Assembly: GCA_037013685.1 (NCBI GenBank)
Contig: CM072888.1
Location: 17,284,589-17,348,588, forward strand
Source of the DNA: Acridotheres tristis
Taxonomy: Eukaryota; Chordata; Aves; Passeriformes; Sturnidae
Length of the DNA stretch: 64,000 nucleotides
Direction of reading: 5' to 3'
The notes under the pieces are model-generated. The model was not told where the DNA came from. It was given only the letters and a program-made list of their open reading frames with translations, and did no database searches. Shown one piece after another: positions 38,580 to 52,534 of this stretch; position 1 is the stretch's first letter; each line of letters opens with the position of its first letter. Position numbers and translations under genes: made by a program.

Positions 38580-41500
38580 GTTTAAATTACTTTAGGGATA
38601 GACAGCCAAACCTTTGGAATGCTGCTTTGCTGTAGAGGATTTGTCCATTGTCCAGTGCACAATTCACCTACTTGTGCAAAATGCCCCAAAGCCTAAAATG
38701 TTCTTGATTGTAATCAATGTGGATGTAGGAAGTGCTGAAATCAATAGACTGTCGACACCTGTTTAATGGTAAGCAGGTGCTTAAATGTAGTGTTGGACAG
38801 GAGGGAATGGTGATAAAAGCTGCTGGGTTCTGGTGTTGTGTTTGGCAGCAAGAAATTTTAAAATCAGGAGGAACATATATTTTATTAGTTAGTAGATGTG
38901 GCTGTGCTGCAGTATCAGGGAATATGTTAAGTCATGCTCAACAAGCTGTCCAGCTCCTACCCATAATCTGTGCTTGGATAATGAACTAAAAATTCAGTCT
39001 CATGAATTTTAAGCCTGTACCTTTAACATGAAATTCACTTAAACTGTTGTGAAGAGTGTTGGAGGAAGAGGGGAGAGAAAGGAACATCTCAGCTCCAATC
39101 CTGTTTTTCAAAGAGGCACATCAGCACATAATAAGTTTTTCCATCATATTCAAGTAGATGATCGTTATCCAGCTTGCAGTAAACATCTGACTTGGTCTAG
39201 ACAATTGTGCAGTGACCTGATGCTTAATCAGTGTGGACCTGACCTTTACAAAAGCAGTTTTAAAAGTCAGATGCCATCTTCTTTCTAGTTTCTATTCCTC
39301 TGCCACAAGGCTACCCTTCACTTGCTTGTTTACTTGTCTAACTTTCATGGAAACATTTTGCCAGAAATCAGACTTGCTTTGCTTAGCTACATAAGGCTCT
39401 GGCTTTCAACTCTGAAGCATGTTACAAAACTCTTACCAACTTACCTTTATCACAAAAAAACAACAAAACCCTCCAAGAGACATTCGGATTTCTGTGTTCC
39501 AGCTCCCATATTAGGGATGCCATTTGCCAACGAGGACAAAACCTGAAAGTGGATGTTTGTGGACTCAGGTTTGGTTTGGAGGCAAAAGGCCTCCTGTCTC
39601 TTCAGTCCTTTGAGAAATAGCTACTTATCAGTGAAGCTCTGCAGGGGAAGGGAAGGCTGGAGTAACTGTCCCATCAAACATCTTTTTTTTTTTATTTTTT
39701 TTTCTTTATCTAAAACAGCTTCAGGCTACTCAAAATTTTATAACCTTTCAAAACCTTACAAGCTGACTGTAAAGCAAGAGCTTCTCTTGTTAAACAGCCA
39801 GCAAATCAAGGTGTGAAGTTAAGGACATGCAGTAGCAAGGGATATAAGAAATATGCCTCTTCTGCTGCATTTATCTTTAATAAGAGGATGCCTAAAAGCT
39901 TCAGCTTTCTTTTATCTTTCACAACGATTTACCAGAACAAGTGATACTAAGCCTTTAATGCTATTGCTTTACATAAACCAAAATGTTAAATTTTGGTTTG
40001 ATTTTCATTCATCCTGCTTTGAAAAATCCTCTATGTTAAATAAATCCATTATTTGCCAAGTTTGTTTGGGGTTCTTTGTTTGTTTTTAAATGCCAAGCAG
40101 TACTGATTAATATCAAAATACACTGGGGTATTTTGAATTCTCTTTCACCCTTATATTTGCCTTATATGGCCATGTAGCTTGGTATTTGACATTTTTTTTT
40201 CTCCTTTCATCTTTGTGGAAGTAATCAGTACTGCATTGTAACCAGCAGCAAAACTTCATTCCTCAAATCTCCTGTGCTTGTTCAATGAAATGCAAAATGC
40301 CGAGTGTGGAACTTAAAGCCTATGTCTAACTCCAGGTTCTGCTCATGCCAAAATGAACTTGACACCTTTTTCTTTGGCCTGTGGTTGCATGGCAGATCAT
40401 GTTCTGCAAGATCTGAGTCTTGAAGATGAGGCACAGCTCCTATAAGCAATTTGCCTGGCCCTTTGGTCAGGAACAGGGCTATGGTAGGGCAAGGACAGTT
40501 CATCAGAGGATGGGACTGGCCCACCCTGGCTTTGTGATGTTTCTTTGATATATACTGGGACCAGTCACTATAGACTCAAAAGGGAAGTACACATATATCC
40601 CCACTCTTTCTCATCTCAACTTTTACAGTTATCTGCTATGATCTTGGTTGGTGTCTATGACCAAGATCTATTGTTTTTAATTGAGTAATGGTAACTCACG
40701 TTACCCAGATCCCAGCACAATAAAACTTCACTCTTAAGGCCAGTCCTTCCTATCTGTCTGTTACATGGCTTATGAGATCTCCTAAAGCCCAGCAGTTTCC
40801 ATTCCTGACCACAGGTGCTATTTCTGGCACAAGGATGTCAAAACGTTGTTTATTCTATGACAGCATGCCTGTCCTCTAGACTCTGAAACACAGTTTGCTT
40901 GTGAGGATTAACACAACTGGTTGCAGCCAGGCCACAGGAGTCTGTGTGGAATGTTTTCTCCTACCCAGAAGCCAAAGAAAGAATTCTGACTACGTAAGTT
41001 AGACACGTAGAAAGATCCTGGTTTTAATTTGTTTTTCTTTACTGGTGAGGAGAAAAAAAAGGAAAAGCACAACACAAAAAACAAACTAATTGGTCCTGCA
41101 TTGCACAGAGAGAATGATTAATCTCCTGCATTCAGGAGCATCTGTCTACTACTTCTGCTTGAATTCCTCAAAAGGCTAAGAGTGTTTCTAATGGTCATTT
41201 AAATAATAAATGCCACCACACTCATTAAGGGTGTATCAGTCGTTCTTTTTCTGCTCTGGTGCTTGTTGTATTCTATTAATATTTATTGAATTCCAGGAAA
41301 TTCATCCTGAGCTAGTGGTCCACATTTGTTTTCAAGGTCACCAAATATAAATATTTTATTTATCTAATTTAGAAAAACGACATAAGATGCGATGCAGCAA
41401 GCATGACAAGAGTATGAATTAGTGGAAAGCTTCCCTCAGGAAATGCATCCATGTACCAGAAATGGATAATTATAAGTCCAATAGCTTCTCTCCTAGCAGG

Positions 41501-42655
41501 TAATAAAGATACATAATGGCAATACAAGCCCTCACCTGAAGATATGCATATGGCAATAACAGTTAGTAGCACAATAGACTATTTCCTGTTAGGGCATTGG
41601 AAACATCCAAATCTTTCTGGTATTTGGGCCCTAAATAAGCTTATTAGAATTTCACCTTCAGATTTTGACATGGATATGCATATGGGCTACATGACAGATT
41701 TTCAGCAGCCCTTTGGGAGTGTCTATGCCTGAATCTGTCAGATGCTCGATGTTGTGTCTTGTGCTGGCCAAAAAAACATGCCATCATATGAGTGGCCAGA
41801 GTAGCTCATTTTGAGTATTGTGTGGGTTTTCCTACCCCTGACAGTCTGTTGTTCTCCCTTCAGACAGGGCTGTATTGCCTGCTTGCTGCACATGTGTAGT
41901 CCAGGAGTGATCTGTTTCTTTATCACCACTTACGAGATGAAGAGAAGCTTCTGATGGTATTTTGTGTATGGAATGTTCCATGCCCTTTTCTGCTGCATAT
42001 TCAACTTCTGCACTCTTAGACTCTGTCATCTTTATGTTCCCTGGAAGTGGAAAAATTCCTCCTATGATAATTTCATTTTAAGCAATCACCATCCTGCCTT
42101 CTCCAAAAAGAATGTAGTATGATCTGGGGGTTACATTTTAGAAATTAATAATTGCATTCTTGTAAATGCTGGCTATAAGAAAACAATGTTTCAAAAAGGA
42201 AAAAGCCAGTAGATTGTTTACCTCCTCAAAATGTTTACCAAAGAACAGTTTCCCCAAATTGAGTATTGAGCTGTCAAGACTCAAAGAAAACAAATGAAGT
42301 GGCATTTAATTTAATTGAATATTGTGCTTGTGGGTTTCTGTATTCAATTTTTAGTGCACTGTAGTCTTTTGCTACAGCTAAGGTTAAAATTAAAATTAAA
42401 TGTTTGCTTCTATTGTCTAGAAATATCACAGCAAAAGCACAGGCTTCTGAAGAAATGGGTGGTAAAAAACTTGTGAGGCTTAGTAGTACTGATTTTTAAA
42501 TAATACACAATTTTCTAGTTCTACACAGCATCTAAGGGAAGATGCTACAGGAGAATATGTTACGGAAAGCAAAGGCAGTAACTCTGGAACTTTGATTTAA
42601 GTGTTGTTGTGTGACCGTGCTGCCTCCTGAGTTTCCAGGTAAGCATTCCTAGGGC
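38580..42655. other. Gene-free noncoding DNA with T-rich tract and small inverted repeat
   Basis: No recognisable gene. A T-rich tract (11 T, A, 9 T, then CTTT) lies at 39682-39709. A perfect 9-bp inverted repeat, GATCTTGGT and ACCAAGATC with an 11-base spacer, lies at 40640-40668. Open frames are all under 90 codons in this block. Confidence 0.67.
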
Positions 42656-42659
42656 CTGT

Positions 42660-43431
42660 TGTACCGGGTTTGCCTGGCAAAGTTTTGTTAGTGGGCTCCT
42701 GTGGGAATCTGTTGAAGCTTCCCCCATGTCTGACAGAGCCAATGCCAGCCGGCTCCAGGACGGACCTGCCAACTGGCCAAGGACAAGCCCACCAGCCACA
42801 GTGGTCACGTCTCTGAGATAATGTGTTTAGGAAGGGGGAACAAAAAGAACCCCTGCACAACAGCACCTGCAGCCAGGGAGACTGGGAGTGTAGGATACCA
42901 ACAGCTGTGCAGACACCAGGTCAAGTGGAGGGGAAGGGAACAGGAGGTGCTCCAGGTGCCAGAGCAGAACTGCACCCTGTGAGAAGGATTCATGTCAGAG
43001 ATCCTATGGGATGGCCCCCATGCTGGAGCAGGGAAAACAGTGTGAGGAGTCCAAAGGAGGAAGGAGCAGCAGAGGCAACATGTGACAAACTGACCACAAT
43101 TGCCATTCTCCGTGCCCCTGCACTGCTGGGCAGGGAAGAGGGAGAGAAAATTTAGAACCAACTTGGGGCTGAGAAGAAGAGAGCTGGAAGGAAGCTGTTT
43201 TCAGATTTGTTCTTATTATCCTATTCTGATTTGAATTGGTAATCAATTTAATTTTTTTCCCCAAGCTGAGTTTGTTTTATCCATGCTGTTAATTGGTGAA
43301 TGATCTCTCCCTGTCTTTATCTTGACCCAGGAGCTTTCATTATATTTTTCTCTTCCCTTTCTAGCTGAGGAGGGGGAGTAATAAGAGCAGCTCTGGAGAA
43401 CACCTGACATCCAGCCAAGGTCAACCCTACA
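42660..43431 (-). mobile_element. Solo LTR of an avian endogenous retrovirus
   Basis: Read on the minus strand, the element starts TGTAGGGTTGACCTTGGCTG and ends CAAACCCGGTACA, giving the TG...CA ends of an LTR over about 770 bases. Between them, in the expected order, are the landmarks of a repeat that is very common in bird genomes: a block matching 'ctcctcagctgga...gagaaaatataa' (43340-43375), 'agataaagacagggagagatc' (43300-43330), 'accaattaacag' (43286-43298), a G/C-rich middle with repeated 'tgctccagc' words, and 'gccggctggcattggctct' (42735-42757) beside 'gggaagcttc'. No gag, pol or env sequence flanks it, so the copy is a solo LTR left by recombination between two LTRs. I could not see a clear target-site duplication at the edges, so ends may be off by a few bases. 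The long open frames inside it (up to 118 codons, both strands) reflect GC-rich composition and are not genes. It may carry old promoter or enhancer sites; there is no obvious AATAAA in the minus orientation that I would rely on. Confidence 0.88.
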
Positions 43432-43434
43432 CAC

Positions 43435-45785
43435 GTTTTCTGATCTATCAAACTGGAGATATACAGCTCTGTCTCGTTGTTGACATTACTGATATTGAGC
43501 TCTGAAAATGCAGTACTAATTGGCAGCTCGTTGATAGTCTCAGTGGCAAGGCCTTGATGAGAACAGATATGGGGAATAAGTCACTCCATCTCCCTTCTTG
43601 CAGTTTGCTTCACGCTATAGGGAGCAGGCCTAATCTCCTGCATTCTAGTTGAAACCATTTCAGATGGGTCTGTGGAACAAAAAAGAGGAGAAACAAGGTC
43701 ATTATGTAGTCACAGGAACAAACAGAGCTCTGATAAATATCTAGCTGATGTGTTAAAAGCATTGAAGGTTTTTATGACTCTAACCCTGAGCAGTACTTAT
43801 GGACAAGTGGCAACAGGGACATGAAATGCTGTGAGAAGAAAGACTGAAAAAACTGAGGTAGCAACAGAAATTGAACCAAATGGGAAGAGCAGGTATCTCT
43901 GGAAATGCGTGTATAATGACTACTTTAGCTCAATGTCTGGAGAGCTTTTGTCATGAATAAAATAGATCCCTGTGTACAGGGACACAGGGTGGAAAGCCTA
44001 GAGACACCTGAAAAATTAGCATACAGGTGACCAAACAGCTCAGTGAGCCCCTTAAACAGGTAGGGAAGTGTGACAAGGAGCTGAACAGCCTGTGACAGAG
44101 CAGGAACAGGGTACATATAGCAGGGGCACAGAGAGAGGAGGGCTCTGGGGACTGCCAGCAAAGCAAGCCAGGAGGGCAGAGCAGCAGCTGGTTGTTGAGG
44201 GAGTCTGAGCTGGAACCAGATCTGGAGACAGGCCTGTTATTGCAGGCACTTCAGAGCATTAGGCTGGACAGGGAGGAGAGGCTTAATGGGTTTGGCAATC
44301 AGATGTGATAAGGCTTGGAGTTTATCATGTGCTTGAGCAGTGCAAAAATATTTGTGTCACCTCTGTTCTTGCTCTTCTCTAGAATCACATCAGAAATTAT
44401 GCATGATGCATTAATGTATATATCTTTGTGTAATGCACCACATCCTCCCCTTATTTCAAACCAACATGGAAACTATGCATGGCAAAAATATCTTTGGCAG
44501 CAAGCTAAACAAGTTCTATCATGATAAGCTCCTATGTAAATACTGAACAGTTGCTGAGTAAAGTGCAGTGTATAGTCCTTGGTTTTTCAATTAACACACC
44601 CAACATATAGTAATGCCTTAATTATTTTTATGCCTAAATATACTTGAAAGAAATCCATAAGTGTGGCAGTGAACTTTAAAAGGCAAGTGATTCTCTGTAT
44701 TTTCAGTGGTAGAGTAATGGTGGAATTACTCTGAAATTGAAGGAAGGCTCTCATGGAAATGTACCACAGCCTGAAGATCTTTGGCCTTAAATAATCCTGT
44801 CTCTTCCTGTTATTTTCACTTTACTCTCAGATGAACCATTGTCAGTCAATTACTTGCACCTTAATCAGCCTTGTGGGCAACTAGTCTGCAAGAGACTGTG
44901 TTGGCCTTCTGTAGATCTGTCCACACAGAGATCAGCATTCTCTGCTGTGAGCTGCAGAGTGCTCTGGCATTTTGTCCAAACCAGGCAGCTGCCCTTCCTC
45001 TGTAAATGTTGTGGAGGAGGCTGAGTAGCCCCATCATGAGATCAGTGTTTGATGGGTGAGGTGAATTGGAGCCTGGGTGTGCCTGTTCTCCCTCAGGACC
45101 AACAAGGAGCTGCCTCCACCAGGTCACCTAATAGGGAGGTGGAGGGCAGGGAGATGCCCATGGCTTTGCTGCTGCCTGGGCTCCCGAGTGCCTAATGACA
45201 GCCTGATGCTCGCCTGTTCCCGTGGCAGCACTCCTAATGGCCATTCCCCTGGAAACCTGCTTCGAAAAGGATACACCCAGACAAATGAGGGGTAATGGTT
45301 TAAACTGCCCAGCAGTGGGATTTTTCAGGAGTGCTTAGCATTAGAGCTTGTCAGGATTGTCCCAAATGTTTTTGATCAATTTGCTGGTTTATGCAAACAC
45401 AAAGTTTGGGCATGTTTGCAGGAAGTCAGCTGCAAAATGTTAAAAAAAAAAAAAAAAAAGGCCAGATTTAAGGCATTTTCAGACCAACATGTGTTGACTG
45501 AAATGTTTGTCTTCTAGCCTGAAATGAATTTTAAAAGCATGTGTTACTTTAGTGAATTTTATTTTGATTACTGATCATATCTAGAACAAATTCAAGTATG
45601 ATTGACTTGAGCTAACACTGTGCATTTAGTTTTGGAGTGTGTTTTTGTGCTTTTTCAATTTTAATATTAATATCAATTTGACGTGGGGAGTATTTTTTGT
45701 ATTTTATATTTTCTGTTAGGCAGGTAGAATAATCTCCTCTCTATCTCTATTCAATGCTCATCTAAATGTGTCCCATTTTAGTAGA
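43435..45785. other. Gene-free noncoding DNA
   Basis: No exon or RNA gene recognised. The part at 43920-44330 is purine-rich on the plus strand and gives leucine- and cysteine-rich minus-strand frames of 65-78 codons in several registers, a composition effect. A run of 18 A lies at 45442-45459. Confidence 0.66.
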
Positions 45786-45790
45786 GTGTG

Positions 45791-45900
45791 TTAGTTTTTT
45801 TATTTTTGGGGGGGGTTTGGTGGGTTTTTTTTTTGTTTGGTTGGGTGTTTTTTGTTTTGTTTTGGGTTTTTTGTTTGTTTGTTTGGGGTTTTTTTCTTAT
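45791..45900. repeat. T/G-rich low-complexity tract
   Basis: About 110 bases made only of T and G apart from two bases, with runs of eight or nine G and up to ten T, and TTTG/TTGTTT units. The minus strand is correspondingly A/C-rich. The predicted 81-84 codon frames across it are low-complexity artefacts. Confidence 0.9.
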
Positions 45901-45904
45901 TCTC

Positions 45905-48900
45905 AGTGGGAGAAAATGATAGGAAAACTCAGACTGTGTTTGAAAAGCCTTTCTTATATTTTGCAATGGAAACCCTATGACATTTTGGGTTTTAATGTCC
46001 AGAAGTGTATTTCCCTTTAGCATATGACGTTGTCTTCACTTTGGAGGGGCTGGGGAAATGGGGACACAGGTCCGTTGAAGTTGACTTCTACTGGTAAGAA
46101 GTGTACGGTGCTGCTAAGCCACAAAATTCAAGCCACAAACCAAAGTAATTGGGCTGAGAGTTGCTCTAGCAGTTGGCTGCTAATTCTGAAAAATAATCTA
46201 CCACCTGTTGTTTAGTCTGTAGGATTAAAGAAGGTTTAATGTATGAGGCAAGAGAAATTCATCGCTCCAGATGGAGCACAATTGTTAAAAAAAAACTGTG
46301 GGTGAAGATCAATTCTGTGCAATAGTCTACCTCGTTTAAAAAGGTAACTTGGTACAAGCAGCAGCATTCTTAATAGCAACCTGTGGACAGAGACGTTTTT
46401 CACCCTCAGAAATTGTTTTCTCTATTTGGAAGTCATCACAGATGAGTTTATCACAATTCTTTAATAGATATGCTGTGCAATTTTCACTGTTCTCTTTTCC
46501 ACTGTGTATGTCATCAGATATGTCATAAGAGGCAATAATATTATTGTCCTACTAAGAATGTAATCAAAGATGTATTTGATGAACAGGATAAGCTGTTGCT
46601 GGAGAGGAAAATATGAAAATTCAAGGGTTATTTTGTTTGGGTTCTATTTACTGACCATCTGGAAGAAGGAAATACTGGCAATTAGAAACTTTCAGGAATC
46701 AGTGGTATGAAATCGATGACAAGACAGGATAAGGTAAATCTATTAATTGGAAAGACTAGAGAACATTGCTTGGAATATTTCTGCTCAGCAAAATCAGTTT
46801 TCTGATAGGCATATCATTTTTGTGACAGAGGTGCTTTCAGGGAGTGTTTCCCAGTTTGGAGAGAAGGTAATGGGGGGATGGGAGAATACTTTCTAGTAGG
46901 GCTAGAAAAGGGGATTTACTGTCAAACAAAACAGTCATTCGTTCAGGACCTGGAGAACTTACAGGGACATAGAAATGTGAGTCCCATTCCAGGTCTGAGT
47001 CAGCCTGGGATATAAACTTGAGGCATTTGATGGGAATAGGGGTAACTTGACTAACACCCTGCAGAGGTGTAGGTTGTCACAGCAGGCATATTGGTGTACA
47101 GTCAAGCTGCACACACGATGCTCTGAAATTGATAACCAGGATGTTCAGCAGGAGCCCCACACACACATGCAGTGCCCCATCCTTGGGGCAGATTTTGGGT
47201 TATATTAAGAGGAAATCCTATCCATGCTGGATAGGAGTTAAGAATCTTGCCTTGCTTCTGGTCAAGCTTTGTGCTGAGCCTTTTTTTTGTCCTATTTCCC
47301 TCACAGATGCCAAGTTTCCCATCTGGTCACTGTCAATCCCTGTTTTCTCCAGTCAGATTCATCCAGCTGGGTGTGTTAATGCTGGAAATCCACAGTGACA
47401 CCGATCACTATAATCACAGCAATCCTGTTCTTTCTGATGCTGTTCCCTGGCACCTCCAATTTGCCCAGCCTGTTCAGCTTGCAGAATCAGCAGAAATCGG
47501 GGAACTTGGTTTGCCTTTATGGGGATTTATCAACCAGCTGGACAGGCTAGAGACTGGGGACCTGTGGGACTTCCCAGCATGGGATGGCATTAGGACCCCT
47601 AAAAATTCAGTCTGTTGTAAAGCCTCAGATATTTTTGTCAAGTAAGTGATCCCAGCCTGTTGGATGGGTCCTAAAGTAGCCCGAGCAAGGCAAAAAACGT
47701 GTTGCCTTTTATTTAGCTGCAGCTTCTGTAAGAAAACATAAGGCAATGTATACTGAGAACAAATCAAACAGTGCTGCCATCTGTAATAGGTGTATGGAGT
47801 GGCAACTGATGACTTTTGGAAAGCTTTGTAGAAAGCAGCTTAATCAGCACAACCTCAGAGTACACCGTTTGTACTGGTTTAAAGCACTGAATTTAAAGCG
47901 TCTTATTTTTCACCACCAGCATTTTGCATTTCAGTGGCAGTAAATATTCAAGGGCCTCAAGACATAAAGAATCCCTAGGGATGCTGTAGTTCTCCCTTGT
48001 TTTTCTTCAGTAGAGACATGAACATTAGTATAGCTGGTTAAGAAGAAATAACTTTGTCTAAGTGGAATCATTAAACCAAAGTTTATTGTTTACTAAAGTA
48101 TTTTGGTTTTCTTGAAATTTTCCAGCAGAGAAGATTTCTTTTTCCTTCCTTTCTGTACTCTTGGGTTAGTATTCCTACCTCTCCATGGGAACAAATTCAG
48201 ACAGGACTGACAACACCCCTATGCCTATTATGCTATCCTAATATAAAGAGTGTTTGTCATCTTCTAATGCTTTAAGGAGTGTTGATGTTTTCAAGTGAGT
48301 TGTGTCACCCAACAGAAGGTTTAGCAGATCAGCAATGATATTTGAGAAATTCAGTGGAAAGAAGCGTCTTTTAAGCCTTCTTTCTATCTGGAGCACCTTC
48401 TGGCAGGCTATAAATGTTTATCATCCTCAGTGTCCGGCCCAGCTCATGGTTTTGGTCTGCTGGAGGATGGTGGGATGTCAGTAGGGCAGTACAACTACTG
48501 TGCTTTTGTTCTGGATTACCTGTGCAGTTTGCAGAGCTGGGTCCCACCCTGGCATTCAGCCTTTCTAACAGCTGCTTTGGAAGTGGCTGCACACTCTCCA
48601 CATTTATGTAGCAGCCCCCCAGGCTGGTGCAATTGTCCATCAAATAAATCCCTAGCCACCTTTAGGAAACCTCTGCATCAAGGAGTGCTTGCAAGAATTT
48701 GAGGGGAATTCAGAACTTTGAAAAGCAGGCCTCAGGCAGTGACTAATGTACCAAGAGAATGGATAATGTTGTGTTATGCAGAATATTCACAAATACTTCC
48801 TTACAGTCACACTGATACCACTGTAAGAAAAGCCCTATCAATTAAAGCTGCAGTCCAGTACCATATTTCTGCTGCCACAAAGGGAAAAAATAGCCCATGT

Positions 48901-51900
48901 TTAGAAGTATTTGATGGACTTCTCCTTATCAATACTTTGCCAAAGATCTAGCATTTGAAGGCCTTCGACCAAATGCCTCAACAATGTAACAGTATCTAGC
49001 AGGAATATTTTGTTGGGTCCTAGACCCTGTCTGGCTCTCAGTCAATGTCTGAGAACCAAATGTCTTAGCACAAAATCTGCTGAGAGAAGGAATCTATAGC
49101 TATAATGCTATGTATGGAAACTCATGCATGTATATCACATGTGAATTAAACTCAGAAATTATAAGTAAATTTTAAAATCCCCAAAATATCCAAGATCTCT
49201 CCCCAGATCCAGTATTTCCTTGATTCTTCATTTATTGTAGTGATAGTGCAATTCTTGGTGGATATGAATGTTATTTTTTTAAATCACTGAACTGAGAAAC
49301 ATTTAGCAGCAATTCAGGTGGAAGAAAACAAACCCATTGACTTTGTCTTAGTCAATCGGTAAATGTTGACCTACCCAAAGTGACAAATGTCAAGAATTTT
49401 CCTCATGAAGGAGCTGAATGGAAGGTAGAAAGCATGAAACAAAAACCCGAGCCAGTAGTACATATGAATGCTGTGCTGCTGCATTTTATCCCTCAAAGGC
49501 TATTCTATTGTACACAGCACAATATTAGTGTGTTCCATGTTTTCATCTTTATATTTAATTCACAGCCAATTTCACAGGGGAGAACAAAAACTCTCCTGAG
49601 TTCTTCAAATGAATAGTGTGTGATATAAATAGTGCTCAGGGAAAATGCCAGCCACCTCCTGGAAGTTTTACTTCCATGTAGAGAATATATAGTGTAGGTT
49701 GTGTGTAGACATATTGATGCAATTCAAGCTCCAAAGATTTGTCTGGAATCTTGGAGAAAGCACTGGTTTGGGTTTCAGAAGATGTGGTATTTGAAGTCTC
49801 TGGTAAAGAATGTCTTTGGGAACTTGGAAATTCCTTTTGTTCAAAATTCCTAGAGTTCAGTGCCTGCATAGCCTAAATCTGACCCCAAAATACTTGTGTC
49901 TGCATTCCTGACACAGCACTGATACAAGGGGTCAAACTTTTCCTTCTGAATTTTATTAAGACTAGGAGGTCTTTTGGGCTGAGGTCTCTGGGAGGTCTTC
50001 CATTCCCAAAGTCAGAAGGTCTGCACCAACATGAATTAGGCTTATCAGTGCCTTTGATTTTCGTATTTGGTATCCTTTAGCACCTATGACTCCTTAGATA
50101 TGTTTAAAACCTGGCCTCTCATCCACAGTACTCCTCATTCTGATATCCCAAAGTAATAAATTTCCACCACTTCCCTGGTATTACTTAGAATTATTGTGCA
50201 GGCTGATGAAGTCAGAAGGGATTGATACCAATCCTGCAACTTCTCTTGACATGTGTGAGTACCTTGCCAAACCTACTATGGGTCGGTTACTGGCCTCATC
50301 CAAATGAGGAAAGGTAGACACAGAGGTTTTTTTGTCCTTCTCAGTAAGAATGGACATCGTTTTAATCTCATGCATTCTGCTCCTAAGGTGAGGTGTATGT
50401 ATGTGGATGGAGCTGGCTAAACTTCAGCTTCCACAATAACAGATCTTTTTTTGGCATCAGGAAAAAGATGCAAATTGTTTTTATGTGGCAGGTGTTTCAG
50501 CCAAATATCCCGGGATCAAACCAACATTTATCAAGTAACTTGAATCTCAGCTTTATGCACTCGGTGGGCATTGCCCACAAGGAGGTAATGCATCAGTAGG
50601 CAGAGAAGCTTAAAACACAAAGACGAGGAATAAAAAAATCACAAATCAACAAACTCAATTGTATTAAACATGCTGCCCAGGGATGCTTTCCTCTGGCAAA
50701 AAAAAAGCAACTATTCAGATGCAAAGCTACCATAATGATTTTATAAAATAAACCAGCTGTAGGTAGATCATAGTTTCGTAACAAACAGTCAAGACCCTGA
50801 GCTCCATTTCAAATATCTCCTTGTCATATCATTGGTCCTGGAAGGGATCATTATTGCTGTTCAATTAAACTGAATTTGGTATGACAGAATCTTACCAAAT
50901 ACTGGCCTCTGAGGGGGTTGTTCTTGCTAAAATTTGAATAACATGCTGTTATGAATGATGATGTTTGAAATTAGTGGGGATACTAAAAGAAGTAAAAATA
51001 GACAGGATGTTGTGAGATTTCCCAGCAACTGACGTGTGTGGTCTATTATTATGAAGTTGAGTTAATTTGAAAAGACACATGAATTTCCAGGAGTTTTAAA
51101 TGCAAATATGCCAAGTAAATTAAATACGTGGGTGTGAGCTTTGCAGTGTATTTTGGTTAGTCAAAATCAGGAAACTTTTGCATGTTCTTTTTTTAACTTG
51201 TTAGTGTCCACGAAGGTGCTGAATTTAGACTCCCCATGACTACATCCTTCACATGCTTTATAATCCCTTATTATAGTTTTGTTCTAGGATCAAAATTAAC
51301 ACAGCCAATTAAATACAAAGTGATGGGGGGTTTTTGTTTTTGCCAGTCTCAGATGGGGTAACCAACCTGCCAAAGTAGCCCTGGTGGTTGCTGTGGCTGG
51401 AAGATCCACACTGGTTTACAGAGGACTGCTGCAAGAGTGAGAATATCCTGGAAGTTCCTGCAGTCTGAGAACTAAAAGTTCCCTGCTCTGGACCTTTAAA
51501 CACCTGATTCGTGGCATCTCAGCCTGGCAGCTCCAAATTTCTGGCATGGGATTTAATGAGCTACATTTAATGAACTACGATATCTCTGGCACTTGTGTAA
51601 TACAGTGCCAGGAGCTGGTAACAGATATGGAGACCACACTGGAAACAACCTGTGTGGTTTTTTCATGTGTTCTGTTTCTGCAGGAAAAGCAGTGTGTTCG
51701 TTTCTTAGTGGCACTGATCAGATGAGATGGATTTGGGGTTGTTCAGACATGTGACATGAGAGATGGGTGTGTTTTCTCCAGCCTGTTTTCTTGTTTTCTG
51801 ATGTTTTTGCTTCAGTTTGTTTCCCCTTATTGATTGGATTGGAGACAAGGCACTGTTACTTATGCTTTGTACCTCAATTAAAACTCTGCATGGTGAATTA

Positions 51901-52355
51901 AAGTTAACAGTACAGCTGCTTGCCTGTGTCCTGGCTCTGCCATTCCCCATTTTTTCACAATATCTTCCCTACCAATTAGATTCCAGAGTCTCTGTCAGTG
52001 ACAGCTCATAACAAAGCCTATATTGGAACATCTCTTAATTGAGCATCTTTTAGCTGTTTGCTTTCTTTTTCATTTCTTAGCTGCTTTAGTACTGTCTTAA
52101 TAATAGTTTTCTCTGAAGATTTCTTTTCAGAGCTTCTTTTCAAATAAATTGCTGTTCAAATGATCATAACATATCTTTTCTTTTTTTTTCCACACACAGA
52201 ATTATCTCAATTGGCATTAAGTTCAGGGAGTCAAAAGGCCAAATGTACCTTCATAAATCTGAGATGACTTCACTGAAGTCATTGAATTTACAGTCTCTTA
52301 ACAGAGATCTCAGGTTGACCCCAGAGCCCACAAAATTATCTCTAATGGGAAATTT
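45905..52355. other. Gene-free noncoding DNA
   Basis: Long unique-looking stretch with no recognisable gene, RNA or mobile element. A 132-codon plus-strand frame at 47247-47645 overlaps frames in two other registers and has no domain resemblance. A 14-bp adjacent tandem duplication (ATTTAATGAGCTAC then ATTTAATGAACTAC) lies at 51551-51578. Confidence 0.65.
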
Positions 52356-52360
52356 AGCAT

Positions 52361-52530
52361 TTTCTGGTGCGCTGCATACGATGACACATTGTTAGGATTA
52401 TCCAACGAATGAAAACAAATGTTTACTGTACCATAGCATTCCATTCTCCTCTGTATTTGTGCATGCTCTGTCTGGTGAATGACAGTGACTGAAATTGAGG
52501 GTGATTGTGTTAATAACCACTAATTGAATT
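52361..52530. promoter_or_regulatory. Weak candidate conserved element
   Basis: Three CpGs fall within about 45 bases (GGTGCGCTGCATACGATG and CCAACGAATG), followed by TTAATAACCACTAATTGAAT, a homeodomain-like cluster. The surroundings are CpG-poor and no repeat is recognisable. This is a compositional impression only. Confidence 0.25.
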
Positions 52531-52534
52531 CAAA

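Noticed and set aside
42597..43264. Cluster of open frames of 80-118 codons on both strands
   Set aside because: They coincide with the GC-rich solo LTR and its edges; nothing resembles retroviral or host proteins.
43920..44330. Purine-rich stretch considered as a second LTR fragment
   Set aside because: None of the landmarks of the LTR at 42660-43431 could be found in it.
45778..46023. Low-complexity open frames rich in Phe/Gly or Lys/Asn
   Set aside because: Translations of the T/G-rich tract at 45791-45900, not genes.
47247..47645. 132-codon plus-strand open frame
   Set aside because: Overlaps other open registers and has no recognisable domain, signal peptide or splice context.
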